Shown in pieces: positions 6,006 through 6,155 of a stretch of 6,155 bases of DNA; within the stretch, counting starts at the first letter, position 1; each line of letters opens with the position of its first letter. Source of the stretch: DASYML01 sp036399835. GTDB taxonomy: Bacteria; Acidobacteriota; Blastocatellia; Pyrinomonadales; Pyrinomonadaceae. The notes under the pieces were generated by a model. It was not told the origin of the DNA. It ran no database searches and was given only the letters and a program-made list of their open reading frames with translations. A program made the translations under genes and the position numbers. The stretch spans positions 1-6,155 of the forward strand of contig DASWMI010000069.1 of the NCBI GenBank assembly GCA_036399835.1. Direction: 5' to 3'.

Positions 6006-6062
6006 TTCACTCGCACGGTGATTCAATCATTCATCCTTCATAGCCTCGCCTTCATCCTCGGA
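5966..6062. repeat. Heptamer-periodic imperfect inverted repeat spanning the mobA 3' end
   Basis: The left part (from 5966, in mobA) divides into 7-nt units related to GATGAAG. The right part (6028-6062, after mobA) divides into units related to CCTTCAT, the complementary sense. Arms 5973-5995 and 6035-6056 pair: the outer 10 bp (GATGAAGGCG with 6047-6056) are perfect and the remainder has three mismatches and one bulge. Inside the loop lies GAGTGA-T-TCACTC (6000-6012), which contains the mobA stop. The structure could act as an RNA hairpin at the transcript end. There is no T-tract, so it is not a classic terminator. Confidence 0.55.
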
Positions 6063-6067
6063 CCGAG

Positions 6068-6155
6068 ATGTCTCCCAGACGCAGACCCGTCAAAAAGATT
6101 ATCAAGGCGCTGCTCCCCATCGTGCTCCTGCCGCTGGTTGTGCTGGCGTGCGTGG
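6068..6155 (+). CDS. Start of an unidentified membrane-anchored or exported protein (truncated)
   Basis: ATG at 6068 opens a frame that continues to the window edge (29 complete codons). An in-frame TAG at 6041-6043 limits it upstream. The peptide starts MSPRRRPVKKIIKALLP, a strongly basic stretch, followed by a hydrophobic run about residues 11-29 ending in VVLACV. This is an N-terminal signal peptide or signal anchor. The VLAC could be a weak lipobox with Cys28 as the lipidated residue, though Leu at -2 is not typical. No Shine-Dalgarno is visible. It lies 62 bp after mobA on the same strand, so co-transcription is possible. The family cannot be told from this much sequence. Confidence 0.55.
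   Translation, partial: MSPRRRPVKKIIKALLPIVLLPLVVLACV

Noticed and set aside
6057..6067. Palindrome CTCGGACCGAG directly before ATG 6068
   Set aside because: A 5-bp arm with a 1-nt centre cannot form an RNA hairpin and is short enough to be chance.

Overview
The window reads as chromosomal DNA from a GC-moderate to GC-rich, Gram-negative-type bacterium. The combination of an exported PEP/pyruvate-binding-type protein, an exported SpoIVB (S55)-like protein with its GMSGSP motif near the N-terminus, and spacers carrying short 7-nt periodic repeats suggests Acidobacteriota, possibly class Blastocatellia. That placement is inference from recalled family resemblance. No rRNA or universal marker confirms it.

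Layout. From 2223 down to the left edge, two minus-strand genes form a tight operon. They are a group II PLP-dependent amino-acid decarboxylase (730-2223) and, overlapping it by an ATGA junction, the start of a secreted protein resembling PEP-utilising enzymes (1-733, cut by the window edge). Diverging from them is rsmG (2279-2932, plus), the 16S rRNA m7G methyltransferase. rsmG converges on a minus-strand gene for an exported SpoIVB/S55-like protein (3061-4944). The 128-bp convergent spacer holds a striking 19-bp perfect inverted repeat. A spacer of about 440 bp (4945-5384) contains a possible leader hairpin for the S55 gene, several short direct repeats and a possible 32-codon leader ORF. 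It leads into mobA (5385-6005, plus), the Mo-cofactor guanylyltransferase. The 3' end of mobA merges into a heptamer-periodic inverted repeat. A further plus-strand gene begins at 6068 with a basic, hydrophobic N-terminus and runs off the right edge.

How the genes relate. Only the decarboxylase and the PEP-like gene look functionally tied, by translational coupling. rsmG and mobA are housekeeping or cofactor genes that appear to sit alone. I see no mobile-element genes, CRISPR, tRNA or rRNA.

The most unusual material is: (i) an exported protein of a normally cytosolic, ATP/PEP-using enzyme type coupled to an amino-acid decarboxylase; (ii) an S55-like protein whose Ser and candidate His motifs are in the reverse order to B. 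subtilis SpoIVB and which has no visible PDZ domain; (iii) a 7/14-nt periodicity in the spacers, reaching into the mobA 3' end; and (iv) strong enrichment of the palindrome CTGGNCCAG. None of these amounts to proof of a new system.
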